This document shows positions 28,813 to 38,675 of a DNA stretch of 64,000 nucleotides, one piece after another (position 1 is the first letter of the stretch; each line of letters begins with the position of its first letter). Made by a program: the position numbers and the translations under genes. The stretch is from an uncultured Acetatifactor sp. (GTDB taxonomy: Bacteria > Bacillota > Clostridia > Lachnospirales > Lachnospiraceae): NCBI GenBank assembly GCA_947627115.1, contig CANQUQ010000001.1:124001-188000 (forward strand), written 5' to 3'. Under the pieces are notes generated by a model. The model saw only the letters and a program-made list of their open reading frames with translations. It had not been told where the DNA came from and made no database searches.

Positions 28813-30498
28813 CTATTCCTCGAAGAAGATCACAGCTCCGTCATACGTGTCCTCGATAAATTTTTTGATATCGTCAGATCTTAAAACGGTGACCAGAGCT
28901 TTGATCTTGTCTGTATTCTCATTTCCCTCGTAAACTCCGATGATATTTACATAGGTCTGTGCTGCGAGGGAATCGCTCGCCTCATAGGCGATCGCATCCC
29001 GGCCCACGGAATACCCTGCTTCCAGTGCATAGTTGCCGTTCAATACGACATATTCCACTTCTCCGACGACTCTTGCCACCTGTGCGGCTTCCAGCTCCAC
29101 GAACTCAATATTGTGAGGGTTGTCTTTGATATCGTTGACCGTGGCGGTAAGCCCTGCGCCGTCGTTCAACGTGAGCAGCCCGTTGTCCTGTAAAAGAAGC
29201 AGCGCTCTCGCCTCGTTGGTGGTGTCGTTGGGAATCGCTATCTTGTCTCCGTCCGCTATCTCATCCAGACTCTTCTTCGTGCCGGGATATATTCCAAAGG
29301 GCTCATAGTGGATCCCGCCGGCGCTTACGATATGCGTTCCCTTTTCCTCATTGAAGCTGTTCAGATAAGGGAGATGCTGTGAATAGTTCGCGTCAAATTC
29401 TCCGGACTCCACCACCAGGTTGGGCTGAACATAATCCTCAAATTCTACGATGTCCAGTTCATATCCGTAATCCTTGAGGATCTCCGCTGCCTTTTCCAGA
29501 ATTTCCGCGTGCGGGATGGGGGACGCGGCGATCTTTATGACCTGGCCATTTCCCGGTACAATATCCAGTGCCTGTTCGGTGCCCTGTTCCGCAGCCGTTT
29601 CTGTCGTCCCTGCGTCTGCAGAAGTCTTTCCGCCCTCTACCACCAGCGTATCCTCATAGTCCGCGCCGTAAGTATCGAGTAATGTGGCCTCATAGTCGGC
29701 ATGGAAGAACCCCTCCTGGCCCAGCGCTTCGATCTCCGCGTTCAACCATTCCAGCAGCGAACTGTTTCCTTTTGAAACCGCGGGAGCTATGGTATCCTGA
29801 CTGCCAAGGGAGGGAATCCCCACCACATAGCCTTCATTCTCCAGCGCATATGCGATCACCTCGGTGTTGTCATTCGCCCATGCGACGCCGGTTCCGTTTT
29901 CAAACGCGGTCTTGGCCGAAGCGTAGGTATCGAATTTCTGAAGCTTGATATCCGGATGGTTCTCTTCCAGATAAGTCTCCGCCGTCGTTCCGGAAATCAC
30001 GATTACCTGATCGTCGGCTGAAATCTGGCTCAGGTCTTCGATCACATGATCCTCAGGTGAAACAACGCCGAGCGCCACATTCATATAAGGAAGCGCAAAA
30101 TCCACTTTCTCCGCACGTTCCTCCGTCACCGTAAAGTTCGCAAGTACAATGTCCACTTTTCCCGTTTCAAGATATTCGACCCTGCTTGCCGCCTCCGTGG
30201 ATACATAATTGATCTTGACGCCGAGATCCTCTCCGATCCTCTCCGCAAAGTACACGTCGTATCCCTGGTAATCGCCGTTTTCGTCCACGTATCCGAAGGG
30301 ATTTTTGTCTGAGAAGACGCCGATATTGATCTCACCGCTGGATTTGATCTCGTCAACAGTCCTATAGACCCTGTCGTTGGTATCGGCTGTGTTATTGGCT
30401 TCCTGCGCATCGGTCTGCCCGCAGCCTGCCAGCAGACCGATGCCTACTGCCAAGGTCAACGCCGACGTGACCAGTTTTCCGAAAATACTCTTTTTCAT
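28813..30498 (-). CDS. Fusion lipoprotein: family-3 (SBP_bac_3) substrate-binding domain plus MetQ/NlpA (Lipoprotein_9) domain
   Basis: Lipobox LLAGC; N-half INIGVFSDKNPFGYVDENGDYQGYDVYFAERIGEDLG; C-half VIKIAASPIPHAEILEKAAEILKDYGYELDIVEFEDYVQPNLVVESGEFDANYSQHLPYL, separated by a T/A/E-rich linker. Confidence 0.92.
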   Translation of the reverse strand: MKKSIFGKLVTSALTLAVGIGLLAGCGQTDAQEANNTADTNDRVYRTVDEIKSSGEINIGVFSDKNPFGYVDENGDYQGYDVYFAERIGEDLGVKINYVSTEAASRVEYLETGKVDIVLANFTVTEERAEKVDFALPYMNVALGVVSPEDHVIEDLSQISADDQVIVISGTTAETYLEENHPDIKLQKFDTYASAKTAFENGTGVAWANDNTEVIAYALENEGYVVGIPSLGSQDTIAPAVSKGNSSLLEWLNAEIEALGQEGFFHADYEATLLDTYGADYEDTLVVEGGKTSADAGTTETAAEQGTEQALDIVPGNGQVIKIAASPIPHAEILEKAAEILKDYGYELDIVEFEDYVQPNLVVESGEFDANYSQHLPYLNSFNEEKGTHIVSAGGIHYEPFGIYPGTKKSLDEIADGDKIAIPNDTTNEARALLLLQDNGLLTLNDGAGLTATVNDIKDNPHNIEFVELEAAQVARVVGEVEYVVLNGNYALEAGYSVGRDAIAYEASDSLAAQTYVNIIGVYEGNENTDKIKALVTVLRSDDIKKFIEDTYDGAVIFFEE

Positions 30499-30597
30499 AA
30501 TCTATCCTCCTGCTTCGTTTTGGTGGTGTCAAATCCCACCTGCTCTTTGTTTTGACTATCATATCATCAGAAGCTTGTTTTGAAAATTCGCTTCCTT

Positions 30598-30613
30598 TTA
30601 TCATTGATGATAA
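30598..30613. promoter_or_regulatory. Candidate operator: perfect 16-bp inverted repeat upstream of the fusion SBP gene
   Basis: TTATCAT-TG-ATGATAA. Confidence 0.45.
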
Positions 30614-30639
30614 GCTATCCTTATCACAGATCAAAATTA

Positions 30640-30668
30640 AAAGGCTGCCCTTTTTGAGCAGCCTTCAA
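30640..30668 (-). terminator. Intrinsic terminator downstream of the LysR gene
   Basis: Minus strand AAGGCTGC TCAAAAAGG GCAGCCTT TTAATTTT. Confidence 0.75.
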
Positions 30669-30691
30669 TCCGTCCCTGTTTTCCATGCGGT

Positions 30692-31597
30692 CTACAATTC
30701 CTTATATTTTAAGAGCTCTTCCACATACCTTCCCCCATAGGCAGACAAGGTAATTCCCTTGCGCATAATATAACCTATGATCAGCGGATCCTCCTCCTGA
30801 AGCTTTATGGACACCAGGCCCGGCAAAATCGCATCCTCCCCTGAGAGCATTCCCGAACCGACGGCGTATCCGCCAAGCTCCGCAATGATCTCCATCGTCG
30901 TCGCCCGGTCGTCAGACTTGATCATCTTATCAAAATCATAGTCCGCCATCGCTTCCTCTGTAAGATAGAAATTACCGTCATTGGTCTGATCGAAGGAAAC
31001 GCAGGGGTATCCCTTCAGCTCATCCAGGGATATTGTCCTGCGATCGGCGAACTCGTGATCCTTCCATACATAAATGTAGGTATCACGCTTCATCAGCGGT
31101 ACGAACTCCAACTGATAATCCTTAAACAGCTTCTTGATCACATCTTCATTGGAACTGGAAAAGGAAATGACGCCGATCTCACTTTTTAAACTGTGCACAT
31201 CTTCCAACACTTCCTTGGTCTTGGTCTCATGAATGGAAAACACATATTTTTCAGGTTCCATGCTTCGTATCGTATCCGTAAAGGCCTTTACGGAAAAATT
31301 GTAATGCTGGGTAGACACGGAAAACCGTTCCTTGTCGCTGTCCTTTGACAGATACCTGCCCTCAAGGATCTCATACTGACCGACCGCCTTCTTGGCATAA
31401 GAGACAAATTCTCTTCCCTCATCTGTCAGGGAAATTCCTTTATTGGTTCTCTCAAAGATCAGAATTCCCAGCTCTTCTTCCAGTTCACGGATACTTGCGG
31501 AAAGTGCCGGCTGAGACACATATAATCTTGTGGATGCCTCCCTCATGGAAGATGAGCCTGCAACCGCAAGCACATATTTTATCTGATTGATATTCAT
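30692..31597 (-). CDS. LysR family transcriptional regulator
   Basis: MNINQIKYVLAVAGSSSMREASTRLYVSQPALSASIRELEEELGILIFERTNKGI. Confidence 0.93.
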   Translation of the reverse strand: MNINQIKYVLAVAGSSSMREASTRLYVSQPALSASIRELEEELGILIFERTNKGISLTDEGREFVSYAKKAVGQYEILEGRYLSKDSDKERFSVSTQHYNFSVKAFTDTIRSMEPEKYVFSIHETKTKEVLEDVHSLKSEIGVISFSSSNEDVIKKLFKDYQLEFVPLMKRDTYIYVWKDHEFADRRTISLDELKGYPCVSFDQTNDGNFYLTEEAMADYDFDKMIKSDDRATTMEIIAELGGYAVGSGMLSGEDAILPGLVSIKLQEEDPLIIGYIMRKGITLSAYGGRYVEELLKYKEL

Positions 31598-31745
31598 ATC
31601 GTTTCAAAAACTCCTCTTTTGCATCCGATAATCCGGCCGCAGGACATCGAAAGCGTGTACACGCGATAAAAAACGGCATGATCTCAGTCACGCCGCTTTT
31701 TACGATCAGAACAATTATTTTCCCGAAACCGCCGCCGGTCAATTC

Positions 31746-32264
31746 TTAAATATCAAAGGAGCCGGTGAACTGGTTCATTACATAGTAGACCTTGTTCTCT
31801 TCGGGCTTTACATAAAGGTCGATGTTCGTCAGATCTCTTACCTTCTGCTTCAGATCGTACTTCCATACGTCCTTGGCTATCTTTTCCAGATCCTCCTGAG
31901 CGTAGGACTTGCCGGAGAACTGTACATGCAGAGCAACCTTAAGCTCCGCCTTTTTTGCTGCCTTCTTTGCGGGAGCCTTCTTTACAGGCTCTTTCTTTGC
32001 AGCGGCCTTGGGAGCGGTCTCCTTCTTTACCGCAGCCTTGGGAGCTGCCTCCTTCTTTGCAGCGGCCTTGGGAGCTGCCGCTTTCTTCACTGCCACAGCC
32101 TTGGGCGCTGCGTCCTTTTTCTCCTCTACCTTGGGAGCCTCTTTCTTCTCCTCCGCCTTGGGAGCCGCAACGGTGGCTACAGGCTTCTTTACCTCTACCT
32201 TAGGTGCTGCTGCCGTCTCTGCAACTTTTGCCACAGGCTTTACTGCCTTCTTAGGTGCTGCCAT
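31746..32264 (-). CDS. Lys/Ala/Pro-rich tail protein with conserved C-terminal domain (DUF6465-like)
   Basis: Histone H1-like AAPKAAAKKE repeats, then LKVALHVQFSGKSYAQEDLEKIAKDVWKYDLKQKVRDLTNIDLYVKPEENKVYYVMN. Start trimmed to MAAPKKAV. Confidence 0.75.
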   Translation of the reverse strand: MAAPKKAVKPVAKVAETAAAPKVEVKKPVATVAAPKAEEKKEAPKVEEKKDAAPKAVAVKKAAAPKAAAKKEAAPKAAVKKETAPKAAAKKEPVKKAPAKKAAKKAELKVALHVQFSGKSYAQEDLEKIAKDVWKYDLKQKVRDLTNIDLYVKPEENKVYYVMNQFTGSFDI

Positions 32265-32418
32265 ACTTAATACTCCTTTCTTGTCATATGAATGACATAC
32301 GAATGATAATCGCTTATAATAACTCCTCAACAAGCTTGCTATCATCGGGTCGTTTATGCTTGCTTGAAAACAGTTTATTCCTTTTCATGGAAATTGTCAA
32401 CTACACATATACTTTTCT

Positions 32419-33270
32419 TTATCCCGCCACCGCAAAATAAATCAGAACGACTGCTCCGAGGACTATGCGATACCATCCGAAGATCTTAAAGTCATGCTTT
32501 TTGATGTATCCCATCAGAAAGCGGAGCACGAACAGCGAGACCACAAAGGAAACGATCATTCCCACCAGTAAAAGAGTTAGCTCTGACGAGGTGAACGCAG
32601 CCCCGAATTTGATCACCTTCAACAGACTGGCACCGAACATCACCGGAATTGCCAAAAAGAACGTGTACTCTGCGGCAACGGTCCTGGACACTCCGATGAG
32701 CAGCGCGCCCACGATCGTCGCACCGGAACGGGAGGTTCCGGGAAACACTGCGGCGATCACCTGAAAGACACCTATCAGCAACGCCGTCTGATAGGTGATC
32801 TGCGACAGCTTTCTCACCTTGGGCCTTCTGCCCTTGTTCCAGTTCTCTATGACAAGAAACGCTACGCCGAACAGAATCAGTGCGAGCGCAACGCAGGTGG
32901 GATTATAGAAGAGCGCGTTCAGCACATCGTCGAACAGCAGGCCGATGACGGCCGCGGGCACACAGGACACCAATATCTTGGACCACAGGATCCATATATC
33001 CTTTTTGAAATAGGAGCCCACGCCGGTCCGTCCCTGTCTGGACCCCGGAGTCAGCGCGAACGGCCATATCTGATTCCAGAATAATATCACCACGGCCAGA
33101 ATAGCCCCCAGCTGAATGACTACGTCGAACATATCAAAAAATTCTTCACTGGTACTCTCAAAGGGAATCAGCTGTTCCAGCAGGATCAGATGTCCTGTGC
33201 TGCTGATGGGCAGCCATTCGGTGACCCCTTCCACAATTCCGTAGATGAACGCCTTAATGACTTCAAACAT
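32419..33270 (-). CDS. uppP: Undecaprenyl-diphosphatase
   Basis: GIVEGVTEWLPISSTGHLIL, FPGTSRSGATI. Confidence 0.96.
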   Translation of the reverse strand: MFEVIKAFIYGIVEGVTEWLPISSTGHLILLEQLIPFESTSEEFFDMFDVVIQLGAILAVVILFWNQIWPFALTPGSRQGRTGVGSYFKKDIWILWSKILVSCVPAAVIGLLFDDVLNALFYNPTCVALALILFGVAFLVIENWNKGRRPKVRKLSQITYQTALLIGVFQVIAAVFPGTSRSGATIVGALLIGVSRTVAAEYTFFLAIPVMFGASLLKVIKFGAAFTSSELTLLLVGMIVSFVVSLFVLRFLMGYIKKHDFKIFGWYRIVLGAVVLIYFAVAG

Positions 33271-33292
33271 GAATTCAACTCCTTCTCCCTGC

Positions 33293-34141
33293 CTAAGGTT
33301 CCAAAAATCTCATAAGCTCATCATAACGTTCCGCAATATCATCATAACCCTGTTGATAAAGAATACGAAGCTTTTCAGGATCCTTTTCCACCCGTTTTAC
33401 ATTGCCGGCCGTCTTGGGACGGATCACGAACGCCCTGCCCTCCCGGCGCTGTTCTTCAATATAGGCAAGCTGCTCATTGTAGTTGATATGCCTCTCCGCC
33501 ATCAGCTGGCCCACCTTGGGATAGTTGATGTAACGCGCCCGGACCAGACCGAGATGTCTGGACGGCTTCCTTACATAACCGATCTCCTTCGTCATGATCA
33601 CGACATTTTTCTGATTGCCGCTCAGAACGGACTGCTGCAGGGGAATGGAATCACTGATCCCGCCGTCCAGATAATACCTGCCGTCGATCTTCACATTTCT
33701 GGACACCAGCGGCAGCGACGCGGAAGCCCTTATTTTTGTAATATCCTTTTTCATATCGCGGATCCGGAAATATTCCGGCTTGCCCGTAACAATATCGGTG
33801 GCCACGCTGTAGGCCTTACCGCGGTACTGCAGAAATGCATCGTAGTCATAGGGATACAGATAGTCCGGGATCAGGCTATAGCAGATATCCACATTGAAAA
33901 GATCGCCCGTGGTCAGCAGACTTTCCAGGCTGCAATAACGTCTGGTGTCCAGATAGTCCACGCTGATATCCAACGCTCTTCCCCGCTGTTTGGAGAGATA
34001 GCTGCACATGTGGCATGCGCCGGCGGATACCCCGTACACACTGGAGAACTCAATGCCTTTGTCCAGAAAAAAGTCAAGGACACCGGCAGTATACACTCCT
34101 TTCATTCCGCCGCCTTCCAGAATCAGTCCGGCCTGATACAT
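33293..34141 (-). CDS. Patatin-like phospholipase
   Basis: GLILEGGGMKGVYTAGVLD, GVSAGACHM, DGGISDSIPL. Confidence 0.92.
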   Translation of the reverse strand: MYQAGLILEGGGMKGVYTAGVLDFFLDKGIEFSSVYGVSAGACHMCSYLSKQRGRALDISVDYLDTRRYCSLESLLTTGDLFNVDICYSLIPDYLYPYDYDAFLQYRGKAYSVATDIVTGKPEYFRIRDMKKDITKIRASASLPLVSRNVKIDGRYYLDGGISDSIPLQQSVLSGNQKNVVIMTKEIGYVRKPSRHLGLVRARYINYPKVGQLMAERHINYNEQLAYIEEQRREGRAFVIRPKTAGNVKRVEKDPEKLRILYQQGYDDIAERYDELMRFLEP

Positions 34142-34163
34142 AGATCGATCACCTCACAATTTT

Positions 34164-35348
34164 TTATGTATATTCCTCTCTTACAAATCTGCGCAGAGCT
34201 TCCAGAGACCTCTCTACCTTTTCCGTGTCGATACAGTATGCCATGCGGAAATATCCCGGCGCTCCAAAGGTATCTCCCGGCACAAGGATCAGATCGTATT
34301 TTAAGGCCTTCCTGCAAAAGACCTTCGCGTCTTCCTCCAGTGCCTTCGGAAAAATGTAAAAAGTCCCGCCCGGCTTCACACAGGAAAATCCCAGCGCGGT
34401 AAGTTCCTTATACAAAATGTTCATGTTGGTCTCATAGACGCTCAGATCCGCCGTCTTATCCAGCAGCCGCGCCGTCACCAGTTGAAAGAGGGACGGGGGA
34501 CAGTTGTGCCCGATGCCCCGCGAGATCTGACCGCACATGTTGACCATCAGCTCCGCGTCCTTGCAGTTAGGATTGACGGCCACATATCCGATGCGCTCTC
34601 CGGGCAGGGACAGTGCTTTTGAAAAGGAATAGCACATGATTGTATTGTCGTAGAAGGCAGATACACAGGGCGCCTCCACCCCGTCGAACACGATCTCTCT
34701 GTAGGGTTCATCCGAGATCAGATAAATGTCGTGTCCGTATTCTGCGGATCTTTCTCTGAGAATATCTGCCAGCTTCCGCAGCGTCTCGGCAGAGTAGACC
34801 ACACCGGAAGGATTATTGGGCGTATTGATGAGCACCGCCATCACCTTGGGAGACAGCATTTCACAAAATCTTTCGATATTGATCTGAAAGCTGTCCGTGT
34901 CGGGCGGCACGACCTTCAGCACCGCTCCCGTCAGATCCACATACGGGCGGTACTCAGGGAAGAACGGCGCAAATGTCAGGATCTCGTCCCCCGGTTCTGT
35001 CACCAGCCGGAAAGCATGGGCCAGCGCACCGGCCGCGCCGCAAGCCATAAAGATATGCTCCTTTCTGTACGGAAGTCCGAACCGGTCCTTCAGGGATTCC
35101 GCCACCGCCTCCCTGACGGAGGTAATGCCCAGACTTGGACTGTAGCCATGCGTTGTTCCTGCCTCCATGGTGGCGTAATAGATCACCTGGGAAGTCACGT
35201 CGTCGGGAACGGGAACGGAAGGATTTCCCAGGCTATAGTCGAACACGTTCTCATAGCCGATCTCATTTCCCCGTGCCGTGGCAAACTCCGACAGCTCTCT
35301 GATAACAGATTTTCCCGATAACATATCCTTATATTTTTGAACTAACAT
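34164..35348 (-). CDS. Class I/II PLP-dependent aminotransferase
   Basis: NTPNNPSGVVYSAETL, ISDEPYREIVFDG, SFSKALSLPGERIGYV. Confidence 0.92.
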   Translation of the reverse strand: MLVQKYKDMLSGKSVIRELSEFATARGNEIGYENVFDYSLGNPSVPVPDDVTSQVIYYATMEAGTTHGYSPSLGITSVREAVAESLKDRFGLPYRKEHIFMACGAAGALAHAFRLVTEPGDEILTFAPFFPEYRPYVDLTGAVLKVVPPDTDSFQINIERFCEMLSPKVMAVLINTPNNPSGVVYSAETLRKLADILRERSAEYGHDIYLISDEPYREIVFDGVEAPCVSAFYDNTIMCYSFSKALSLPGERIGYVAVNPNCKDAELMVNMCGQISRGIGHNCPPSLFQLVTARLLDKTADLSVYETNMNILYKELTALGFSCVKPGGTFYIFPKALEEDAKVFCRKALKYDLILVPGDTFGAPGYFRMAYCIDTEKVERSLEALRRFVREEYT

Positions 35349-35415
35349 CTCTGCCTCCTGCTATATCCCCCGAACCATTTTTTCATTCAGGCCGCAATCC
35401 AATTATACTCCTTTT

Positions 35416-36942
35416 TCAGTTCTTTACAAGAGGCGTTATCTCGCTTTCCTCCTGCTCTGCCCACACCAGCGCGCATTTCACGGCTCTTTTCCAGCCCCTT
35501 AAAAGCTGTGAACGCTTCTCCTCCTGCATAGCAGGCGGAAAGACCTTTCCGATCTGCCAGTTCTCCCGGATCTCATCCCGGTCCCTCCAGTAATTCACCG
35601 CAAGACCTGCCAGATAAGCAGCCCCAAGAGCCGTGGTCTCAATGCAGCGGGGCCTGTGTACCGGCGTGTTGACAATATCCGCCTGGAACTGCATCAGGAA
35701 GTCGTTCGCACTGGCGCCTCCGTCCACCTTGAGACTGTTCAGGTGAATCCCGCTGTCCTGCTCCATGGCGCGAAGCACATCCGCCGTCTGATAGGCGATG
35801 GATTCCAGCACGGCCCTGATAAAATGCTCCTTGGTGCATCCTCTGGTAATTCCCACAACGGTGCCTCTGGCATACTGATTCCAATAGGGGGCGCCCATGC
35901 CGGCAAAGGCAGGCACAATATACACGCCTGCTGTATCCTCCACCGCCTCGCTGTACTTCTGGGACTGGGGAGCATCCTTGATCATGCGCAGGCTGTCGCG
36001 GAGCCACTGGACCCCGGCTCCCGCCACAAAAACACTTCCCTCCAGAGCATACTCAGGGACCGTATCCGTTCCCGCCGCGATGGTAGTCAAAAGGCCCGAC
36101 TTGGAGACAATGGCCTGAGAACCCGTGTTCATCAAAAGAAAGCAGCCTGTTCCGTATGTATTCTTCACATCGCCCTGCTCAAAACAGCACTGGCCGAACA
36201 GCGCCGCCTGCTGGTCCCCGGCGGCTCCGGCGATAGGAATCTCTCCGCCTAGGACAGAAGCGTCGGTATGCCCGAATACATATCCCGACGGCTTTACATC
36301 GGGCAGAAGGGACGCAGGGATCCGGAAGCGCTCCATGATCTCCTCATCCCAGCAGAGCCTGTGGATGTCGAACAGCATGGTCCGGGAAGCGTTGGTGTAA
36401 TCGGTCACATGTACCGCGCCCCTTGTCAGATTCCAGATGAGCCAGGTGTCCACCGTGCCGAACAGCAGATCCCCGGCCTCGGCTTTCTCTGCGGCCCCCG
36501 GCACGTTCTGCAGGATCCACGCTATTTTGGACGCGCTGAAATAGGCGTCGGGAATCAGCCCTGTCTTCTTCAGGATCACCTGGTCGAAGCCGTCCCGCTT
36601 CAGTTCCTCTATCATGCCGGATGTCCTGCGGCACTGCCAGACAATGGCATTGTACACAGGCTCTCCCGTGTGTCTGTCCCACAGAATAGTCGTCTCACGC
36701 TGATTGGTGATCCCGATGGCAGCGATCTGCTCCGGGGAGACTCCCTGAATGGCCATACATTCCGTGGCCACCGCCAGCTGGGAGGACCATATTTCCATGG
36801 GATTGTGCTCCACCCAGCCGGGCTTTGGGTAGATCTGCGTAAATTCCTTCTGGGACATGGAACAGATCCTGCCCGCCTTGTCGAACAAAATGCACCGGGA
36901 GCTGGTCGTTCCCTGGTCAAGCGCCATAATATATTTTTGCAT
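35416..36942 (-). CDS. glpK: Glycerol kinase
   Basis: [29 protein letters not shown], full-length FGGY kinase. Confidence 0.96.
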   Translation of the reverse strand: MQKYIMALDQGTTSSRCILFDKAGRICSMSQKEFTQIYPKPGWVEHNPMEIWSSQLAVATECMAIQGVSPEQIAAIGITNQRETTILWDRHTGEPVYNAIVWQCRRTSGMIEELKRDGFDQVILKKTGLIPDAYFSASKIAWILQNVPGAAEKAEAGDLLFGTVDTWLIWNLTRGAVHVTDYTNASRTMLFDIHRLCWDEEIMERFRIPASLLPDVKPSGYVFGHTDASVLGGEIPIAGAAGDQQAALFGQCCFEQGDVKNTYGTGCFLLMNTGSQAIVSKSGLLTTIAAGTDTVPEYALEGSVFVAGAGVQWLRDSLRMIKDAPQSQKYSEAVEDTAGVYIVPAFAGMGAPYWNQYARGTVVGITRGCTKEHFIRAVLESIAYQTADVLRAMEQDSGIHLNSLKVDGGASANDFLMQFQADIVNTPVHRPRCIETTALGAAYLAGLAVNYWRDRDEIRENWQIGKVFPPAMQEEKRSQLLRGWKRAVKCALVWAEQEESEITPLVKN

Positions 36943-36954
36943 ATGCCCTCCTTT

Positions 36955-37317
36955 CTACCGCACATCGGCGGTGGCTACAACATTCACCCCCGTGCCGCAC
37001 ACATCCTCAAGGATCACGTCCCCCATGTGCACCGGCGGGGACAGCTCTATCCCCTTTAATTCCCTGATACAGTCAAATATCTTATCCTTGGGAATATCCG
37101 CTGCGGTCTTTACGGAGACCACCGGCATCTCACCGCCGCGAACACGGACAAGGCTGGTAACGGTACGCCTCGGATCCGTCAGCTCCCCGGTCACATAGTC
37201 CGCCCCTCTCGGACAGGTGTTCCCGGTAATGCTCTTGATTTCCCCATCCGATGTCTCCACCGTGATGCCGCAGCCCAGAGGACACCGAATGCAGACGAAC
37301 TCCTTTTTGTCGGCCAT
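36955..37317 (-). CDS. DUF1667 Cys-containing protein
   Basis: FVCIRCPLGCGITVE...GNTCPRGADYVTGELTDPRRTVTSLV; next to glycerol genes. Confidence 0.88.
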   Translation of the reverse strand: MADKKEFVCIRCPLGCGITVETSDGEIKSITGNTCPRGADYVTGELTDPRRTVTSLVRVRGGEMPVVSVKTAADIPKDKIFDCIRELKGIELSPPVHMGDVILEDVCGTGVNVVATADVR

Positions 37318-37338
37318 TTTCCCTGCACCTCCCTGCCT

Positions 37339-38619
37339 TTATGTCCGGACACAGACAGAGATCTCCTTCGGATCCCCCGCCTGCGCTGTCTTTTCCAACT
37401 CAGACTTCTTCAAAATGATCTGCTCCATCTCGCCGGGCGCCAGAACGCGCCTGTCAATATGCTTCAGCACCTGACCGCCGCAGGCCACCTCCACGGCGGC
37501 ATCCCGGAACATACCTGACACCCGGAAGCGGACGGTCTGAGTCTCGCCCATACGGCCTATGTCAATGGAAGCGGGGACGGTATAACGCACCCCGTTCTCG
37601 GCGCGGATGGGAATCTCTCTTCCCTTTTCCGCAAGCCTGCCCTGCAGATAGGCGGCGGCGTTCCTTCCCGCACTGGCCGCCTCCTCGGACACATAATCCA
37701 CAAGATCGTGCACATGGAGCACGTTCCCGCAGGCAAATACGCCCTCCCGGTCCGTCTCCAGGCTCTCGTCGACGAGAGGACCGCCGGTGGCGGGATTCAT
37801 GGCCGTGCCAAGACTTTCCGACAGCTCGTTCTCCGGTATCAGACCGCAGGACAGCAGCAAGGTGTCACAGGCCACCTCTTCCTCGGTGCCGGGAATGGGC
37901 TTGGAATCCTCATCCACCTGGGCGACGGTCACGCTCTCCACGCGCTCCTTTCCCTTGATGTCCACCACCGTGTGACTGAGCTTCAGAGGAATACCGAAAT
38001 CGTCCAGGCACTGCACGATGTTCCTCTTTAAGCCGCCGGAATAGGGCATCAGCTCGGCCACAAGCTTCACCTTCGCGCCTTCCAGCGTCATTCGCCTCGC
38101 CATGATCAGACCGATATCGCCGGAGCCTAAGACCACCACCTCTCTGCCCGGCATCCGTCCTTCCATATTGACGTATCTCTGGGCAGTGCCGGCTGTGTAA
38201 ATACCGGCGGGACGGTATCCGGGAATGTTCAGCGCCCCTCTCGGACGCTCTCTGCAGCCCATGGCAAGGATCACCGCCCTTGCCCGGATCTCGTACAGCC
38301 CCTCCTCCCGGTTCATGACCGTGACCTTTTTCACGCTTCCCTCCGCGGCCAGATCCACCACCATGGTATTCAGTCTGCAGGAAATCCCCAGCGCCGCCGC
38401 TTTTTCGATATAGCGCCCCGCATACTCCGGACCTGTCAGCTCCTCCTTGAATGTGTGCAGGCCAAAGCCGTTGTGGATGCACTGATTCAGTATTCCTCCG
38501 AGGCGCTGATCTCGCTCCAGTACCACCAGATCCTCCACTCCCGCCTCTCTGGCCGCCGCTGCCGCCGCCAGACCTGCGGGGCCTCCGCCTATGATCACCA
38601 GATCTTTCTTCATCGCCAT
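37339..38619 (-). CDS. NAD(P)/FAD-dependent oxidoreductase
   Basis: IIGGGPAGLAAAAAAREAGV, MGCRERPRGALNIPGYRPAGIYTAGTAQ. Confidence 0.9.
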   Translation of the reverse strand: MAMKKDLVIIGGGPAGLAAAAAAREAGVEDLVVLERDQRLGGILNQCIHNGFGLHTFKEELTGPEYAGRYIEKAAALGISCRLNTMVVDLAAEGSVKKVTVMNREEGLYEIRARAVILAMGCRERPRGALNIPGYRPAGIYTAGTAQRYVNMEGRMPGREVVVLGSGDIGLIMARRMTLEGAKVKLVAELMPYSGGLKRNIVQCLDDFGIPLKLSHTVVDIKGKERVESVTVAQVDEDSKPIPGTEEEVACDTLLLSCGLIPENELSESLGTAMNPATGGPLVDESLETDREGVFACGNVLHVHDLVDYVSEEAASAGRNAAAYLQGRLAEKGREIPIRAENGVRYTVPASIDIGRMGETQTVRFRVSGMFRDAAVEVACGGQVLKHIDRRVLAPGEMEQIILKKSELEKTAQAGDPKEISVCVRT

Positions 38620-38675
38620 ACTCCCTGCCCGCCCAGGCGGGCCTCCGTTAAAAGTCTGAAGGTCTGCCCTCAGAC

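Noticed and set aside
30499-30691. SAM riboswitch or T-box upstream of the Met-type transporter operon
   Set aside because: No T-box sequence (UGGN-type bulge), S-box core or multi-helix layout recognisable by eye; only a LysR terminator and a short palindrome.
31950-32260. Repetitive GCC-TTG-GGA-GC(T/C)-rich DNA considered as a non-coding repeat
   Set aside because: Explained by the AAPKAAAKKE-type coding repeats of the minus-strand gene.
33245-34402. Plus-strand 385-aa ORF opposite the patatin gene (similarly 4371-5210, 6859-8007, 15422-16357)
   Set aside because: All are complementary to confidently assigned minus-strand genes and look like non-coding frames.
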